NCBI GenBank assembly: GCA_025360645.1 | Contig: JANYBT010000157.1 | Coordinates: forward strand, 1-50,842 | Direction of reading: 5' to 3' | DNA: 50,842 nt | Source: Acidobacteriaceae bacterium | Lineage (GTDB): Bacteria; Acidobacteriota; Terriglobia; Terriglobales; Acidobacteriaceae | Shown here: positions 1 to 8,752 of the stretch, piece by piece | How positions within the stretch are numbered: position 1 is the first letter of the stretch | Layout of the letters: every line of letters starts with the position of its first letter | Position numbers and translations under genes: made by a program | Notes under the pieces: generated by a model | What the model saw: only the letters and a program-made list of their open reading frames with translations | Databases searched by the model: none | Told to the model about the DNA's origin: nothing

Positions 1-1
1 T

Positions 2-1174
2 ATGAAGATCCATGAATATCAGGGCAAGTCGATACTGAAGAAATATGGCGTGGCCGTGCCGCGCGGGCACATGGTGGAAAGCAGGGAAGCTGCCGAAGCC
101 GCCGCGAAAGAGCTGTTCGCCGCAGGGGCCAACGGCGTAGTGGTGAAGGCGCAGATCCACGCGGGTGGACGCGGCAAAGGCGGCGGAGTGAAGATTGCCA
201 AATCGGTGGAGGAAGCGGCCGAGTTGGCGGGTAAGATCCTCGGCATGACGCTGGTGACGCATCAAACCGGCCCCGAGGGTCGCGTGGTGCGGCGGTTGCT
301 CGTGGAAGAGACGTTGCCGATCGAGAAGGAGCTCTATCTCGGAATTCTGGTGGACCGCGCCGAAGGCAAGCCGGTTTTCATGGCGTCGGCCGCGGGCGGA
401 ATGGACATTGAGCAGGTGGCGTCCGAGACTCCGGATGCGATCCACAAGCAGTATGTGGATCCCGGCATGGGGCTGGAGCCGTTCCAGGCGCGCAAAATCG
501 CGTTTGCGCTGGGCCTGAAGCCGCAGCAAATTAGTCCAGCGGTGCAGTTCCTGACCGGGCTTTACCGCGCGTTCTTGGAAACCGACGCATCCCTAGTGGA
601 GATCAATCCTTTCATCACGACCACGGACGGCCGGTTGTTTGCGCTGGATGCGAAAATGACTTTCGACGACAACGCGCTGTTCCGGCATCCCGACCTGCGC
701 GAGTTCCGCGATATCACCGAGGAAGATCCGCTCGAAGTGGAAGCGTCAAAATACAGCCTGAACTACATCAAGCTCGACGGCAACGTGGGCTGCATGGTGA
801 ATGGCGCAGGCCTGGCGATGGCGACCATGGACATCATTAAGTACGCGGGCGGCATGCCGGCGAACTTCCTGGATGTGGGCGGCGGCGCTAATGCCGAACA
901 GGTGGAACATGCGTTCGAGATCCTGCTGAGCGATCCCCACGTGAAGGCCGTGTTGATCAACATTTTTGGGGGCATTCTGCGTGTAGATACCCTGGCCACG
1001 GGCGTGGTGGAAGCGGCCCGCAAGACCAAGATGAAGCTGCCCATCGTGCTGCGGCTGGAAGGAACCAATGTGCAGGAAGGGAAGAAGATCCTGCAGGAGT
1101 CGGGGCTGAATTTTATCGTCACGGAGACGATGAAGGACGCGGCCGATCGAGTGGTAGCAGCAGCAAGAGGGTAA
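2..1174 (+). CDS. sucC: Succinyl-CoA synthetase (ADP-forming) beta subunit
   Basis: This subunit carries the ATP-grasp fold and, with SucD, converts succinyl-CoA, ADP and phosphate to succinate, CoA and ATP in the TCA cycle. The 390 residues match the usual length of about 388 and begin with the family start MKIHEYQGK. The glycine-rich nucleotide-binding segment GGRGKGGGVK lies near residues 55-64, the metal-binding EINPF motif near residue 200, and the C-terminal CoA-ligase domain contains GGGANAEQV and NIFGGILR. The ATG is the second base of the window, so its ribosome-binding site and promoter lie outside. sucD follows after 41 bases, the standard operon order. The identification is secure. 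Confidence 0.97.
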   Translation: MKIHEYQGKSILKKYGVAVPRGHMVESREAAEAAAKELFAAGANGVVVKAQIHAGGRGKGGGVKIAKSVEEAAELAGKILGMTLVTHQTGPEGRVVRRLLVEETLPIEKELYLGILVDRAEGKPVFMASAAGGMDIEQVASETPDAIHKQYVDPGMGLEPFQARKIAFALGLKPQQISPAVQFLTGLYRAFLETDASLVEINPFITTTDGRLFALDAKMTFDDNALFRHPDLREFRDITEEDPLEVEASKYSLNYIKLDGNVGCMVNGAGLAMATMDIIKYAGGMPANFLDVGGGANAEQVEHAFEILLSDPHVKAVLINIFGGILRVDTLATGVVEAARKTKMKLPIVLRLEGTNVQEGKKILQESGLNFIVTETMKDAADRVVAAARG

Positions 1175-1215
1175 ATTCGCGGCAGGCCGAGTTTTGAGGG
1201 GAAGAGAGAGTAATC

Positions 1216-2094
1216 ATGGCAATCCTGGTGGATAAGAATACGAAACTGCTGGTGCAGGGCCTGACGGGACGCGAGGGCACATTCCATGCCAAGGCCAGCG
1301 CTGCTTACGGGACAAGAATTATGGGAGGCGTGACTCCCGGCAAGGGTGGAACGACCCACGAAGGCTGGCCGATTTTCAACACCGTGCAGGAGGCGGTGGA
1401 CAAGACGGGCGCCAATACCACGGTGATTTTTGTGCCGCCACCGTATGCGGCGGACGCCATTATGGAAGCAGCCGATGCCGACATTGAACTCATCGTTTGC
1501 ATTACCGAAGGCATTCCGACGCTCGATATGGTGCGAGCCTGGGACTTCCTGCAGGACCGGCGCTCGCGGCTGATCGGCCCGAACTGTCCGGGGATTATTT
1601 CCCCTGGCAAATGCAAGATTGGCATCATGCCAGCCAGCATCCACAAAGAGGGCTCGGTGGGCATCGTGTCGCGCTCAGGCACGTTGACCTACGAGGCAGT
1701 GCACCAGTTGACCCAGCGCGGCATTGGGCAGTCCACCGCGATTGGGATTGGCGGCGATCCCATCATCGGGACTAACTTCATTGATGCGCTGGACTTGTTC
1801 AACCGCGATGGGCAGACCGAAGCGGTGATCATGATCGGCGAGATTGGCGGCAACGCGGAAGAGCTGGCGGCCGACTTTGTAAAGACCCACATGAAGAAGC
1901 CGGTGGTCGGGTTCATCGCTGGGCAGACGGCGCCTGCGGGACGGCGCATGGGCCATGCCGGAGCGATTATCTCCGGCGGCAAGGGAACGGCAGCGGAGAA
2001 GATCAAGGCGATGGAAGCGGCGGGGATTCGGGTCGCAAAATCGCCGGCTGAGATTGGCGAGACGCTCGCGGCAGCGCTGGGCGGGAAGAACTGA
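1216..2094 (+). CDS. sucD: Succinyl-CoA synthetase alpha subunit
   Basis: The alpha subunit binds CoA and carries the histidine that is phosphorylated during succinyl-CoA cleavage. The 292 residues are normal length. Visible signatures are the N-terminal [12 protein letters not shown] Rossmann segment, [11 protein letters not shown] in the middle, and the active-site stretch [17 protein letters not shown] near residues 240-256, whose His is the phosphorylated residue in the family. The start is preceded by a GAGAGAG Shine-Dalgarno run at about 1203-1209. It is cotranscribed with sucC. The next gene, ndk, starts 75 bases downstream on the same strand and may share the transcript. Confidence 0.97.
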   Translation: MAILVDKNTKLLVQGLTGREGTFHAKASAAYGTRIMGGVTPGKGGTTHEGWPIFNTVQEAVDKTGANTTVIFVPPPYAADAIMEAADADIELIVCITEGIPTLDMVRAWDFLQDRRSRLIGPNCPGIISPGKCKIGIMPASIHKEGSVGIVSRSGTLTYEAVHQLTQRGIGQSTAIGIGGDPIIGTNFIDALDLFNRDGQTEAVIMIGEIGGNAEELAADFVKTHMKKPVVGFIAGQTAPAGRRMGHAGAIISGGKGTAAEKIKAMEAAGIRVAKSPAEIGETLAAALGGKN

Positions 2095-2169
2095 AGCTGA
2101 TTGCCAACAGGTTTTAGAACTGCACAAAGGACATCCAAATACACGATCGAGAGTTGAGAAAACGAATTT

Positions 2170-2595
2170 ATGAAAACATTGCAGCGCACCTTTACCATCA
2201 TTAAGCCCGACGCGGTCCAGAAGAACGCGATCGGAGATATTATCGAGCAGTTCGAAAAGAATGGCTTTAAAATTCTCGCCATCAAGATGCTGGAGATTAC
2301 CAAGCATCAAGCCGAGCAGTTTTATGCGGTGCACGCGAGCCGGCCGTTTTATGGATCGCTGACCGATTTCATGTCAAGCGGCCCCATCGTGGTGTTGGCA
2401 TTGGAAAAGGAAAACGCCATCGCTGACTTGCGGATGCTAATGGGCGCCACCAACCCAGCCCAAGCCGAGGAAGGCACGATCCGCAAGAAGTGGGCCACCA
2501 ACATCGAATTTAACGCTATCCACGGTTCCGATGCGGAAGACACGGCGCGGTTCGAGCTGAGCTTTTTCTTTGCGGGCTACGAGCTGTCGAAGTAG
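2170..2595 (+). CDS. ndk: Nucleoside diphosphate kinase
   Basis: Ndk transfers the gamma phosphate from ATP to other nucleoside diphosphates through a phosphohistidine. The 141 residues match bacterial Ndk. The active-site motif NxxHGSD is present (NAIHGSD), with the catalytic His at residue 118. The N-terminal [11 protein letters not shown] and the [14 protein letters not shown] nucleotide-binding loop are also typical. It lies downstream of sucCD in the same orientation; succinyl-CoA synthetase makes ATP or GTP that Ndk can redistribute, and the two are often neighbours. No strong Shine-Dalgarno precedes the ATG. Confidence 0.97.
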   Translation: MKTLQRTFTIIKPDAVQKNAIGDIIEQFEKNGFKILAIKMLEITKHQAEQFYAVHASRPFYGSLTDFMSSGPIVVLALEKENAIADLRMLMGATNPAQAEEGTIRKKWATNIEFNAIHGSDAEDTARFELSFFFAGYELSK

Positions 2596-2680
2596 GTTCG
2601 CCGGAAGCACCGGACGGGGCGAGCTATGCTTGCCCTCGTCCATTTGCAGCAGTGCGATTTGAAGTGATTCGAGGATCCCC

Positions 2681-2872
2681 ATGCCCCTGGTACAAGTCAC
2701 CATGCTCCAAGGCCGCAGCGTCGACCAAAAACGCAAGCTGGCGCAACGCATCACGGACGCGATGGTCAAAGAAGCTGGCGCCCGCCGCGAAGCCATCGTG
2801 GTTGTTTTCCATGAAGTGTCCCAGGAAAGCTATGCCTCAGGCGGGATCCTGATGACCGACAAGGCGAAGTAG
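2681..2872 (+). CDS. 4-oxalocrotonate tautomerase family protein
   Basis: This 63-residue protein has the size and fold signature of the 4-OT subgroup of the tautomerase superfamily, which uses the N-terminal proline exposed after Met removal as catalytic base. Counting from that Pro1, Arg11 is present (GRS) and position 50 is aromatic (Tyr, where 4-OT has Phe). Position 39, an Arg in classical 4-OT, is Val, although Arg34 and Arg35 are close. Family membership is therefore supported, but the substrate is not. A GAGG ribosome-binding site at about 2671-2674 supports this start over a longer overlapping frame. No aromatic-degradation genes are nearby. Confidence 0.85.
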   Translation: MPLVQVTMLQGRSVDQKRKLAQRITDAMVKEAGARREAIVVVFHEVSQESYASGGILMTDKAK

Positions 2873-2953
2873 AGAACGTCTTTCCTGCTGGCCTGCCCCT
2901 GCTACCATTTTCGCCTCCCTCCGTCTAAATGCACGTAAGGGAGATCCCAAGCA

Positions 2954-3415
2954 ATGAAAAATGACAAATTTGCCTATTGGCTGGCAGCGGCAGTGCTGGT
3001 TGCCGGCGTCAGCAACAATCATCGGTCCAGCGGGTCGCTCCAACTGCGGCAAGTAGTCGCGTCGGTCCACGCGCGGGCTAATTTCCTCCAGGCAAAGGTG
3101 AGAGAGCAGGTTGGGCTGGTCAAGTGTCTGGTTGGGCGAGGAGCTTTGCCAAACAGTTTGGAAGCTTTCGAACGTCTGTTAGGTCTCGATCAAGAGGCGC
3201 CCAGCATGGAGGCCGCTCAACCGGTGGTGATGCAGGCGCGAGTGAAGGTGTTCTCCAGCCGTAACGCAATGCTCATGGCGATGAAGCAGGTCCATTCGGC
3301 GCAGAGGGACTCTCGTCTGGCGGACATGAGGACGACGCGCTTTCTTCGGGTGGTTCGATTCGCGAGCGCCCCGGTGCCCATCTCGTTGCGGATTGTCGGA
3401 AAGTCGACTTATTAA
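2954..3415 (+). CDS. Hypothetical basic protein with N-terminal hydrophobic segment
   Basis: I do not recognise this 153-residue protein. It starts MKNDKFAYWLAAAVLVAGVS, one hydrophobic stretch at residues 8-20 that could be a signal peptide or membrane anchor. The rest is strongly basic (many Arg, few acidic residues), with a central helix-like region around residues 35-75 that includes a single Cys. A good AAGGGAG Shine-Dalgarno at about 2937-2944 precedes the ATG, which is the best sign that it is real. It stands between the tautomerase gene and ftsQ, with 188 non-coding bases after it. A spurious frame remains possible. Confidence 0.55.
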   Translation: MKNDKFAYWLAAAVLVAGVSNNHRSSGSLQLRQVVASVHARANFLQAKVREQVGLVKCLVGRGALPNSLEAFERLLGLDQEAPSMEAAQPVVMQARVKVFSSRNAMLMAMKQVHSAQRDSRLADMRTTRFLRVVRFASAPVPISLRIVGKSTY

Positions 3416-3534
3416 AGAGGTTGCCATCAAGCTCCCCGCCCCCAGCCCTGCGTCGCTAGATTTCAGGCGGCGATGTGGCCGGGACCCTTTGTTTTCTTCC
3501 ACAGCTTTCTTCATTTTGCCTAAGAAAACTTGTA

Positions 3535-3575
3535 TCGCTTTTCCAAAAAACGAGTTATATTTAACTTGCTCAGCG
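3535..3575 (+). promoter_or_regulatory. Possible ftsQ promoter region (AT-rich)
   Basis: The 188 bases between the basic hypothetical gene and ftsQ hold no gene. Their 3' half is strikingly AT-rich for this genome and contains TTGTAT followed about 19 bases later by TTATAT/TATATT, roughly 40 bases before the ftsQ ATG. The spacing is longer than ideal, so the exact boxes are uncertain. There is no clear Shine-Dalgarno before ftsQ. Confidence 0.3.
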
Positions 3576-3603
3576 GTTCCCTTGCGGCAATTGACTTGAT
3601 TTG

Positions 3604-4803
3604 ATGGCGCGGAGAAGCGGCCCCACCATCGAAGCACAAGACTCGTATCGTCCTACCAGCGATGATTTTCGCCGGGGCGATCACGAAGACGTGCGCCTGA
3701 TCGATCTGGATGCCGAACAGGAATCGCCATTCCTTCGCGGTCAAAAACGCGTTCCCGCTCGTCGTGGGCCCCTCCCAAAAAAGACGGCGGTGCGGCTGAA
3801 ATGGATCGCCCTGGCGGGTTTGATCGTTCTCCTGGTGGGAGCAACAGGGTTCGCACTCTACGATTACGGCGAGCACTCGTGGCGCTTCCGCATTAACTCC
3901 AGCGACAACATTGCCATTACTGGCTTGCATAACGTGACCCGGTTGCAGGTGATGGACGCTCTGGGGGGAGACATTGGGCGCAATATCTTTTTCGTACCGC
4001 TGGCGCTGCGGAAACAGCAGCTAGAGCAAATTCCCTGGGTGGAATCTGCCAGCGTGATGCGCTTCGTTCCCAACCAACTGAAGGTCGAGATTCACGAACG
4101 CTCCCCGGTCGCGTTTGTGCGCAACGGGGCGCGGATTCTGCTGATCGATGCCAATGGCGTGTTCCTGGAGCTTCCCGCCAGCCGTCGTAAATATTCCTTT
4201 CCCGTGATTGTCGGGTTGAGTGCCGCGGAGCCGCTGAGTATGCGGGCTGCGCGCATGAGAGTCTTTGGGCAACTGCTGCGCGAAATCGATAGCTCGGGAG
4301 CACATTACTCGCAGGACATCGACGACGTGGACCTCTCCGACTCGGATGACGTGAAGATCACGGTGGCCGATTCCGGCAGGCAGGTTGCGATTCACCTGGG
4401 TTCGTCCAATTTCCTGGAGCGCTACCGGACGTATGTGGCGCACATCCGGGAATGGCACCAGCAGTTCGAGAAGATTGAATCGGTGGATCTGCGGTACGAC
4501 CACCAGATTATCGTCAATCCCGATGTGAGCCACGTTGTGCCTGTGCCGGTTCCTGCAGCGTCAGTGGGCGATTCGGCTGCAGCAAACAAGCCAGTTGCCC
4601 CTTCAAAAGCAAAGCCACCCGTCTTGAAACATGCGACCAAACGGGCTGCGGTGAAGCCGGCGCCAGTGTATTCCGGGGCTGTCGCTGAGCAGTCTGAAAA
4701 CAAGCCGGGAGGGAAACTTGCGGGTCATCCCACGCCGCCGCCCAGTGCGGGAGCCAGCAGGAAACCGAGTGCGGCGATTATGAAAGATCAAGGAAAACCA
4801 TAA
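3604..4803 (+). CDS. ftsQ: Cell division protein FtsQ (POTRA domain)
   Basis: FtsQ is the bitopic divisome protein that recruits the FtsB/FtsL complex through its periplasmic domain. From the ATG at 3604 it has 399 residues. These comprise a charged cytoplasmic tail of about 66 residues, one membrane helix at about 67-87 (WIALAGLIVLLVGATGFAL), and a POTRA segment starting ITGLHNVTRLQV with the characteristic IPWVESASVMRFVPN. An FtsQ beta domain follows, including SPVAFVR and LLIDANGVFLELP. The last 85 or so residues are a Pro/Ala/Lys-rich, probably disordered tail not seen in typical 250-280 residue homologues. ftsA starts 5 bases after the stop. murC/murB/ddl, often upstream, are absent here. 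Confidence 0.9.
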   Translation: MARRSGPTIEAQDSYRPTSDDFRRGDHEDVRLIDLDAEQESPFLRGQKRVPARRGPLPKKTAVRLKWIALAGLIVLLVGATGFALYDYGEHSWRFRINSSDNIAITGLHNVTRLQVMDALGGDIGRNIFFVPLALRKQQLEQIPWVESASVMRFVPNQLKVEIHERSPVAFVRNGARILLIDANGVFLELPASRRKYSFPVIVGLSAAEPLSMRAARMRVFGQLLREIDSSGAHYSQDIDDVDLSDSDDVKITVADSGRQVAIHLGSSNFLERYRTYVAHIREWHQQFEKIESVDLRYDHQIIVNPDVSHVVPVPVPAASVGDSAAANKPVAPSKAKPPVLKHATKRAAVKPAPVYSGAVAEQSENKPGGKLAGHPTPPPSAGASRKPSAAIMKDQGKP

Positions 4804-4808
4804 CCAGT

Positions 4809-6029
4809 ATGGCAAATGATCACGTAAGTTTCTTGACCGCGATTGATTTGGGCAGTGCCAAGACGGTGGCATTGGTTGCCGAAATCACGGAGACCGGCTT
4901 GCGCTACCGCGGGCACGGGGTGGCCGAGTCGGTGGGATCACGCAAAGGCATCATCACCGAGCTTGACAAGGCGGTCTCGTCGTTGCAGCGGGCCATCGAG
5001 CGGGCGGAAGACAGCGCCGGTATGGCGGTGGAGCGCGCGCTGGTAGGCATAGCCGGGCCGCATGTGCGCAGCGTGAACAGCCAGGGCGGCATCAGCCTGG
5101 GTGCGCGCCCTCACGAAGTGGGCCGCGAGGAAATTCGGCTGGCGGTGGACAAGGCCCGCGACATTTCCATCCCCAATGATCGCGACATCCTGCATCTGTT
5201 GCCACAGGAGTTCATTCTCGATGGCCAACCCGGGCACCACGAGCCGCTGGGACTGATGGCGAGCCGACTGGAAGTGCGGATGCACATGATTACGGCGGCA
5301 TCGAGCGCGGTGCAAAACGTTGTTACCGCGGTCAATAAAGCCGGCGTCCATGTGGACGACACGGTGTTCGAGCCGCTGGCTTGTGCGGATGCTGTATTGC
5401 GACCGGAAGAGCGCGAACTGGGAGTCTGTCTAGTCGATTTGGGCGCAGGCTCGTGCGACATGATTGCCTTTGCGGAAGGCGCGGTGACCCATAGCGCAGT
5501 GATCCCAGTGGGCGGGGACCACTTTACGGGGGACTTGGCAGTGGGTCTATGCACGGCCATGAGCGAAGCCGAGACCATCAAAAAACACTATGGTAACGCC
5601 GTCGCCTCGCTGGTTCCGGAGGGCAATGAGGTGGAGGTGCCATCGGTGGGCGACCGCCCGCCTCGCTTTCTGCCGCAGCGGCAAGTGGCGGAAATCCTGG
5701 AGCCACGTGCGCAGGAACTGTTTGAGATGATGCGAGATAACCTTCGCAACAATGGCGTGCTGGATCGCTGCATTGCGGGAATTGTCTTGACCGGCGGAGC
5801 ATCGCGCCTACCCGGGTTGGTCGCAATCGGCGAATCAGTGCTGCGCCGACCGCTGCGCGTTTCCTGGCCGGCAGCGATGGCCAAGATGCCATCGGAGTTG
5901 GCTGAGCCAGAATTCGCCACGGTGCTGGGCTTGATTTACTACGGACATCGTGCGCGGCTGGCGCGCGGGCAAGCCGACGGCGGGTGGAGCAACCGCCTGC
6001 GATTATTTTTCATGAAGAAGGGCGCGTAG
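4809..6029 (+). CDS. ftsA: Cell division protein FtsA
   Basis: FtsA is the actin-like ATPase that tethers FtsZ polymers to the inner membrane. The 406 residues are normal. The N-terminal phosphate-1 motif IDLGSAKTVALVAE is at about residues 11-24; the SHS2 subdomain with RGITEL-like RKGIITELDKA follows; VDLGAGSCDMIAF is the phosphate-2 motif and ILTGGASRLPG-like VLTGGASRLPGL the adenosine motif near residue 320. The C-terminus, WSNRLRLFFMKKGA, is the amphipathic membrane-targeting helix. It is tightly coupled to ftsQ (5-base gap), and ftsZ follows 77 bases later. Confidence 0.96.
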   Translation: MANDHVSFLTAIDLGSAKTVALVAEITETGLRYRGHGVAESVGSRKGIITELDKAVSSLQRAIERAEDSAGMAVERALVGIAGPHVRSVNSQGGISLGARPHEVGREEIRLAVDKARDISIPNDRDILHLLPQEFILDGQPGHHEPLGLMASRLEVRMHMITAASSAVQNVVTAVNKAGVHVDDTVFEPLACADAVLRPEERELGVCLVDLGAGSCDMIAFAEGAVTHSAVIPVGGDHFTGDLAVGLCTAMSEAETIKKHYGNAVASLVPEGNEVEVPSVGDRPPRFLPQRQVAEILEPRAQELFEMMRDNLRNNGVLDRCIAGIVLTGGASRLPGLVAIGESVLRRPLRVSWPAAMAKMPSELAEPEFATVLGLIYYGHRARLARGQADGGWSNRLRLFFMKKGA

Positions 6030-6106
6030 CGAACAGATAAGAAATGGGGCAATGGGCCCACGGTTTCGGAGAAATAGCAGCACGAACTTTTTGCGACGAG
6101 GTGCAT

Positions 6107-7303
6107 ATGAACAACGACAGTGGAATTCGTATCAGCTTCAATGATGAGACGCGCAACGATGCTCGAATCAAGGTCATCGGCGTTGGCGGCGGCGGGAATA
6201 ATGCGGTCAACCGAATGATTGATGCCGGCATGGAAGGCATCGAGTTCATAGTCGCGAACACTGACTTGCAGGCGCTGCGCATGTCGCGAGCGGCGGTAAA
6301 GATCCAGCTGGGCGTGAAGCTGACCAACGGACTGGGCGCGGGCGCAAATCCGGAAATTGGACGCCAGGCCGCGCTCGAAGATTCGGAGAAAATCATCGAG
6401 GCGCTGGAAGGCGCCGACATGGTTTTTGTCACCACCGGATTGGGTGGAGGAACCGGAACCGGCGCGACCCCGATCATCGCGTCGCTGGCCAGCGAAATGG
6501 GCGCGCTTACGGTGGCAGTCGTCACCAAGCCCTTTGCTTTTGAAGGCAAGCGCCGCATGCAGCAGGCGGAGCGTGGGGTTTCAGAGTTGATGGAGTCAGT
6601 GGATACAACCATCGTCATCCCGAACGAAAAGTTATTGGCGGTCGCGGAGAACGCCGGGTTCTTCGAATCGTTCCGCATTGCTGACGATATCCTGCGCCAG
6701 GGCGTGCAGGGAATCTCAGACATCATCACCATTCCGGGCATCATCAACCGGGATTTTGCCGACGTGAAGGCGATCATGGCGGGGATGGGATATGCGGTGA
6801 TGGGCACGGCCACCGCTTCGGGCGAACGGCGGACCATGGAAGCAGCGCAGCGGGCGATAGCGTCGCCCTTGCTGGAAGCGGGCGCAATTGACGGTGCACG
6901 CGGTATTTTGATCAACATTACCGGTTCCACTTCACTGAAGCTGGCCGAAGTGCAACAGGCTTGCACCATCATCCAGAATGCGGCGCATGAAGACGCGAAC
7001 ATCATTTTCGGGGCCGTGCTGGATGAAAAGATGAAAGATGCGGTGAAGATCACTGTCATCGCCACAGGTTTCAAGGATGTAGCCATTAATCGGAGGCCGC
7101 GGCAGCAGGAGCGCCACAGTGCGTTCGTTGTGTCGCGCGATGCCAGCAGTTTCGTCGCACCGGCGGTGGACGACTCCCGGCCTGCGGCGCACACCCATCC
7201 CGCAGAGATCATCGAGATGGATACGCGCACGAGTGCCGCACCTTACGAGAAAGATGACCTCGACGTGCCGGCTTATCTGCGCAAGAGGGGCGACGCGATC
7301 TAG
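6107..7303 (+). CDS. ftsZ: Cell division protein FtsZ
   Basis: FtsZ is the tubulin-like GTPase that forms the Z ring. I choose the ATG at 6107 (398 residues) rather than an in-frame start at 6044, because a GACGAGGTG ribosome-binding site sits just upstream and homologues begin close to this point. The GTPase signatures are complete: [18 protein letters not shown], and the tubulin signature [12 protein letters not shown] near residues 105-116. A variable linker of about 60 residues precedes the conserved C-terminal peptide [12 protein letters not shown], which binds FtsA. The gene ends the ftsQAZ cluster; a strong hairpin lies downstream at 7349-7377. Confidence 0.97.
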   Translation: MNNDSGIRISFNDETRNDARIKVIGVGGGGNNAVNRMIDAGMEGIEFIVANTDLQALRMSRAAVKIQLGVKLTNGLGAGANPEIGRQAALEDSEKIIEALEGADMVFVTTGLGGGTGTGATPIIASLASEMGALTVAVVTKPFAFEGKRRMQQAERGVSELMESVDTTIVIPNEKLLAVAENAGFFESFRIADDILRQGVQGISDIITIPGIINRDFADVKAIMAGMGYAVMGTATASGERRTMEAAQRAIASPLLEAGAIDGARGILINITGSTSLKLAEVQQACTIIQNAAHEDANIIFGAVLDEKMKDAVKITVIATGFKDVAINRRPRQQERHSAFVVSRDASSFVAPAVDDSRPAAHTHPAEIIEMDTRTSAAPYEKDDLDVPAYLRKRGDAI

Positions 7304-7348
7304 GCCGGTCTCACATCACGCATGGGCGCGAGTGATGAATGGTTTTGT

Positions 7349-7377
7349 GGGAGGACACGACTGGAGGTGTCCCTCCC
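7349..7377. terminator. Hairpin between convergent ftsZ and metallophosphoesterase genes
   Basis: GGGAGGACAC and GTGTCCCTCCC form a stem of about ten pairs with one bulged G and an 8-base loop. It lies between the stops of two convergent genes, so it could end transcription from both sides. There is no clean T tract on either strand, so a factor-dependent end or transcript-stabilising role is also possible. Confidence 0.5.
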
Positions 7378-7423
7378 GCCAACCGAGACCTTCAGTCGGG
7401 CCTGCAAGGCGCTCCCGTCACTG

Positions 7424-8572
7424 CTAATGCTCTTCGCAAGACCTGTCTGCGACCTGGGGCGCCAAGTTCCGGTTGCTGAGGAAGCACTGGTCAATGAAGT
7501 CTTTACCGTAACGGGCCACGACTTCCTCTGGCACGTCGCTCTCCGTCATTTCCTGATACTCAAACTTGACCTTGCCCTCGGCGGAAACTTCTGCCAGCAA
7601 GTAGCCATAGGTGTGTGTTTTGGCGAGGATGGTAGAGGGTAAATTTTCGGGCAGCAGGTAGCGGACCGCGCCAGCGGTTCCGACCAGCCAGCCTGGGAGG
7701 ACTACCCCGCCGTGGACGGAATTCTGCCAGTAAGGAGTGTCGTAGATGTTCTGCATCAGGAAGTGGGAGTGGCTGGCCAGGAGATAGACATTTTTCCTGG
7801 TCTCCTGGTTCCAGCGCACTAGCCAGTCATAAGCTTTGCGTCCGCTGATGCGTGCGGGCTCAGTCTCATTCATGCTGTGACCACAGCTCCAGCTATAGGG
7901 CAAAGCGCGGTGCATTCCGACCACGATGGATTTCACCTGGGAGTCCGTGCGGTCGGCGTCAAGCACAAGGCGCAGCCAGGCGAGCTGGTCGTTTTCAAAA
8001 CCGACGTCGCCGGCATTATCGAGATAGATGAAATCCACGCCTCCCTTCTTCCAATGGAAATAGGCGTTCAGTGCATCCGCCGCGCCCGGCTTGTTCTTGT
8101 AGTCGGCAAGACGTTGGCTGTGGAGATCGGGGGCATCGAGCCAATAGGCAAACTGGCTAGTGAAATTTACGCGGCTGCTGGCTTCGTCAGAAGCCTGGTA
8201 GATCTCATGGTTGCCGATGCCCAAATAGACGCGGGTCAAGCCGAATGGCGCGACCTGGTGGGAGAGGAAATCGCCCCAAGCGTCGCGATGGTAGTCCTTT
8301 GGGTCGAGCTGGCCATGGTATTGCTGGCGCATGTCTTCGTCGAGGCCGTCGTCATCGGTGGTGACCATGCCGAAGCGCCGGAAATCCCCGAGGTGCCAGT
8401 AAAAGTCTACTTTGTGTGCGTTCGCGCTCTTGGCGATGGCGGGCATGACGACGTCGCCACAGTTACGAGAATCGCCGGAAACAGCGAAGCGCAGAGTCTC
8501 CGCGGGTGGCTGCTGCGGGAAGGCGCAGACTGCGGCGAGAAGAACGAGAGCGACAGCGATGCGTGAGAACAT
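7424..8572 (-). CDS. Secreted calcineurin-like metallophosphoesterase
   Basis: This is probably an exported dimetal phosphohydrolase; the substrate is unknown. From the ATG at 8572 it has 382 residues. The start is supported by CAGGAG about 8 bases upstream and by the signal peptide MFSRIAVALVLLAAVCAFPQ that follows. The calcineurin-like motifs appear in order: SGDSRNCGD (GD-x-H-like), HLGDFRRFG, GIGNHE (the GNHE motif), GMHRALPY, and LASHSHF in place of the usual GHxH. The intervening domain is longer than in minimal family members. It is convergent with ftsZ and divergent from the sialidase-like gene, with about 180 bases between the two starts. Confidence 0.85.
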   Translation of the reverse strand: MFSRIAVALVLLAAVCAFPQQPPAETLRFAVSGDSRNCGDVVMPAIAKSANAHKVDFYWHLGDFRRFGMVTTDDDGLDEDMRQQYHGQLDPKDYHRDAWGDFLSHQVAPFGLTRVYLGIGNHEIYQASDEASSRVNFTSQFAYWLDAPDLHSQRLADYKNKPGAADALNAYFHWKKGGVDFIYLDNAGDVGFENDQLAWLRLVLDADRTDSQVKSIVVGMHRALPYSWSCGHSMNETEPARISGRKAYDWLVRWNQETRKNVYLLASHSHFLMQNIYDTPYWQNSVHGGVVLPGWLVGTAGAVRYLLPENLPSTILAKTHTYGYLLAEVSAEGKVKFEYQEMTESDVPEEVVARYGKDFIDQCFLSNRNLAPQVADRSCEEH

Positions 8573-8752
8573 GAACCACTCCTGCAGGATAGGGTCGTGC
8601 GGCGCCGGCGGGGCCACCGTGCCGTGGTTGGAGTATAGCGCAGGGCGAGGCGAGTCAGCGATTGCGTGCCAGTTGCAGGCCATGAAATACTGAGGGCGCT
8701 CGTTACCCTCAATTTTCGAGCTATCAAATTTCCCAATCGAGGTTCGTTTCTT

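Noticed and set aside
6010-7230. 406-codon open frame on the minus strand opposite ftsZ
   Set aside because: It is a mirror frame of a highly conserved gene; the translation is low-complexity Ser/Ala/Met-rich with no domain. High GC and codon bias make such frames common.
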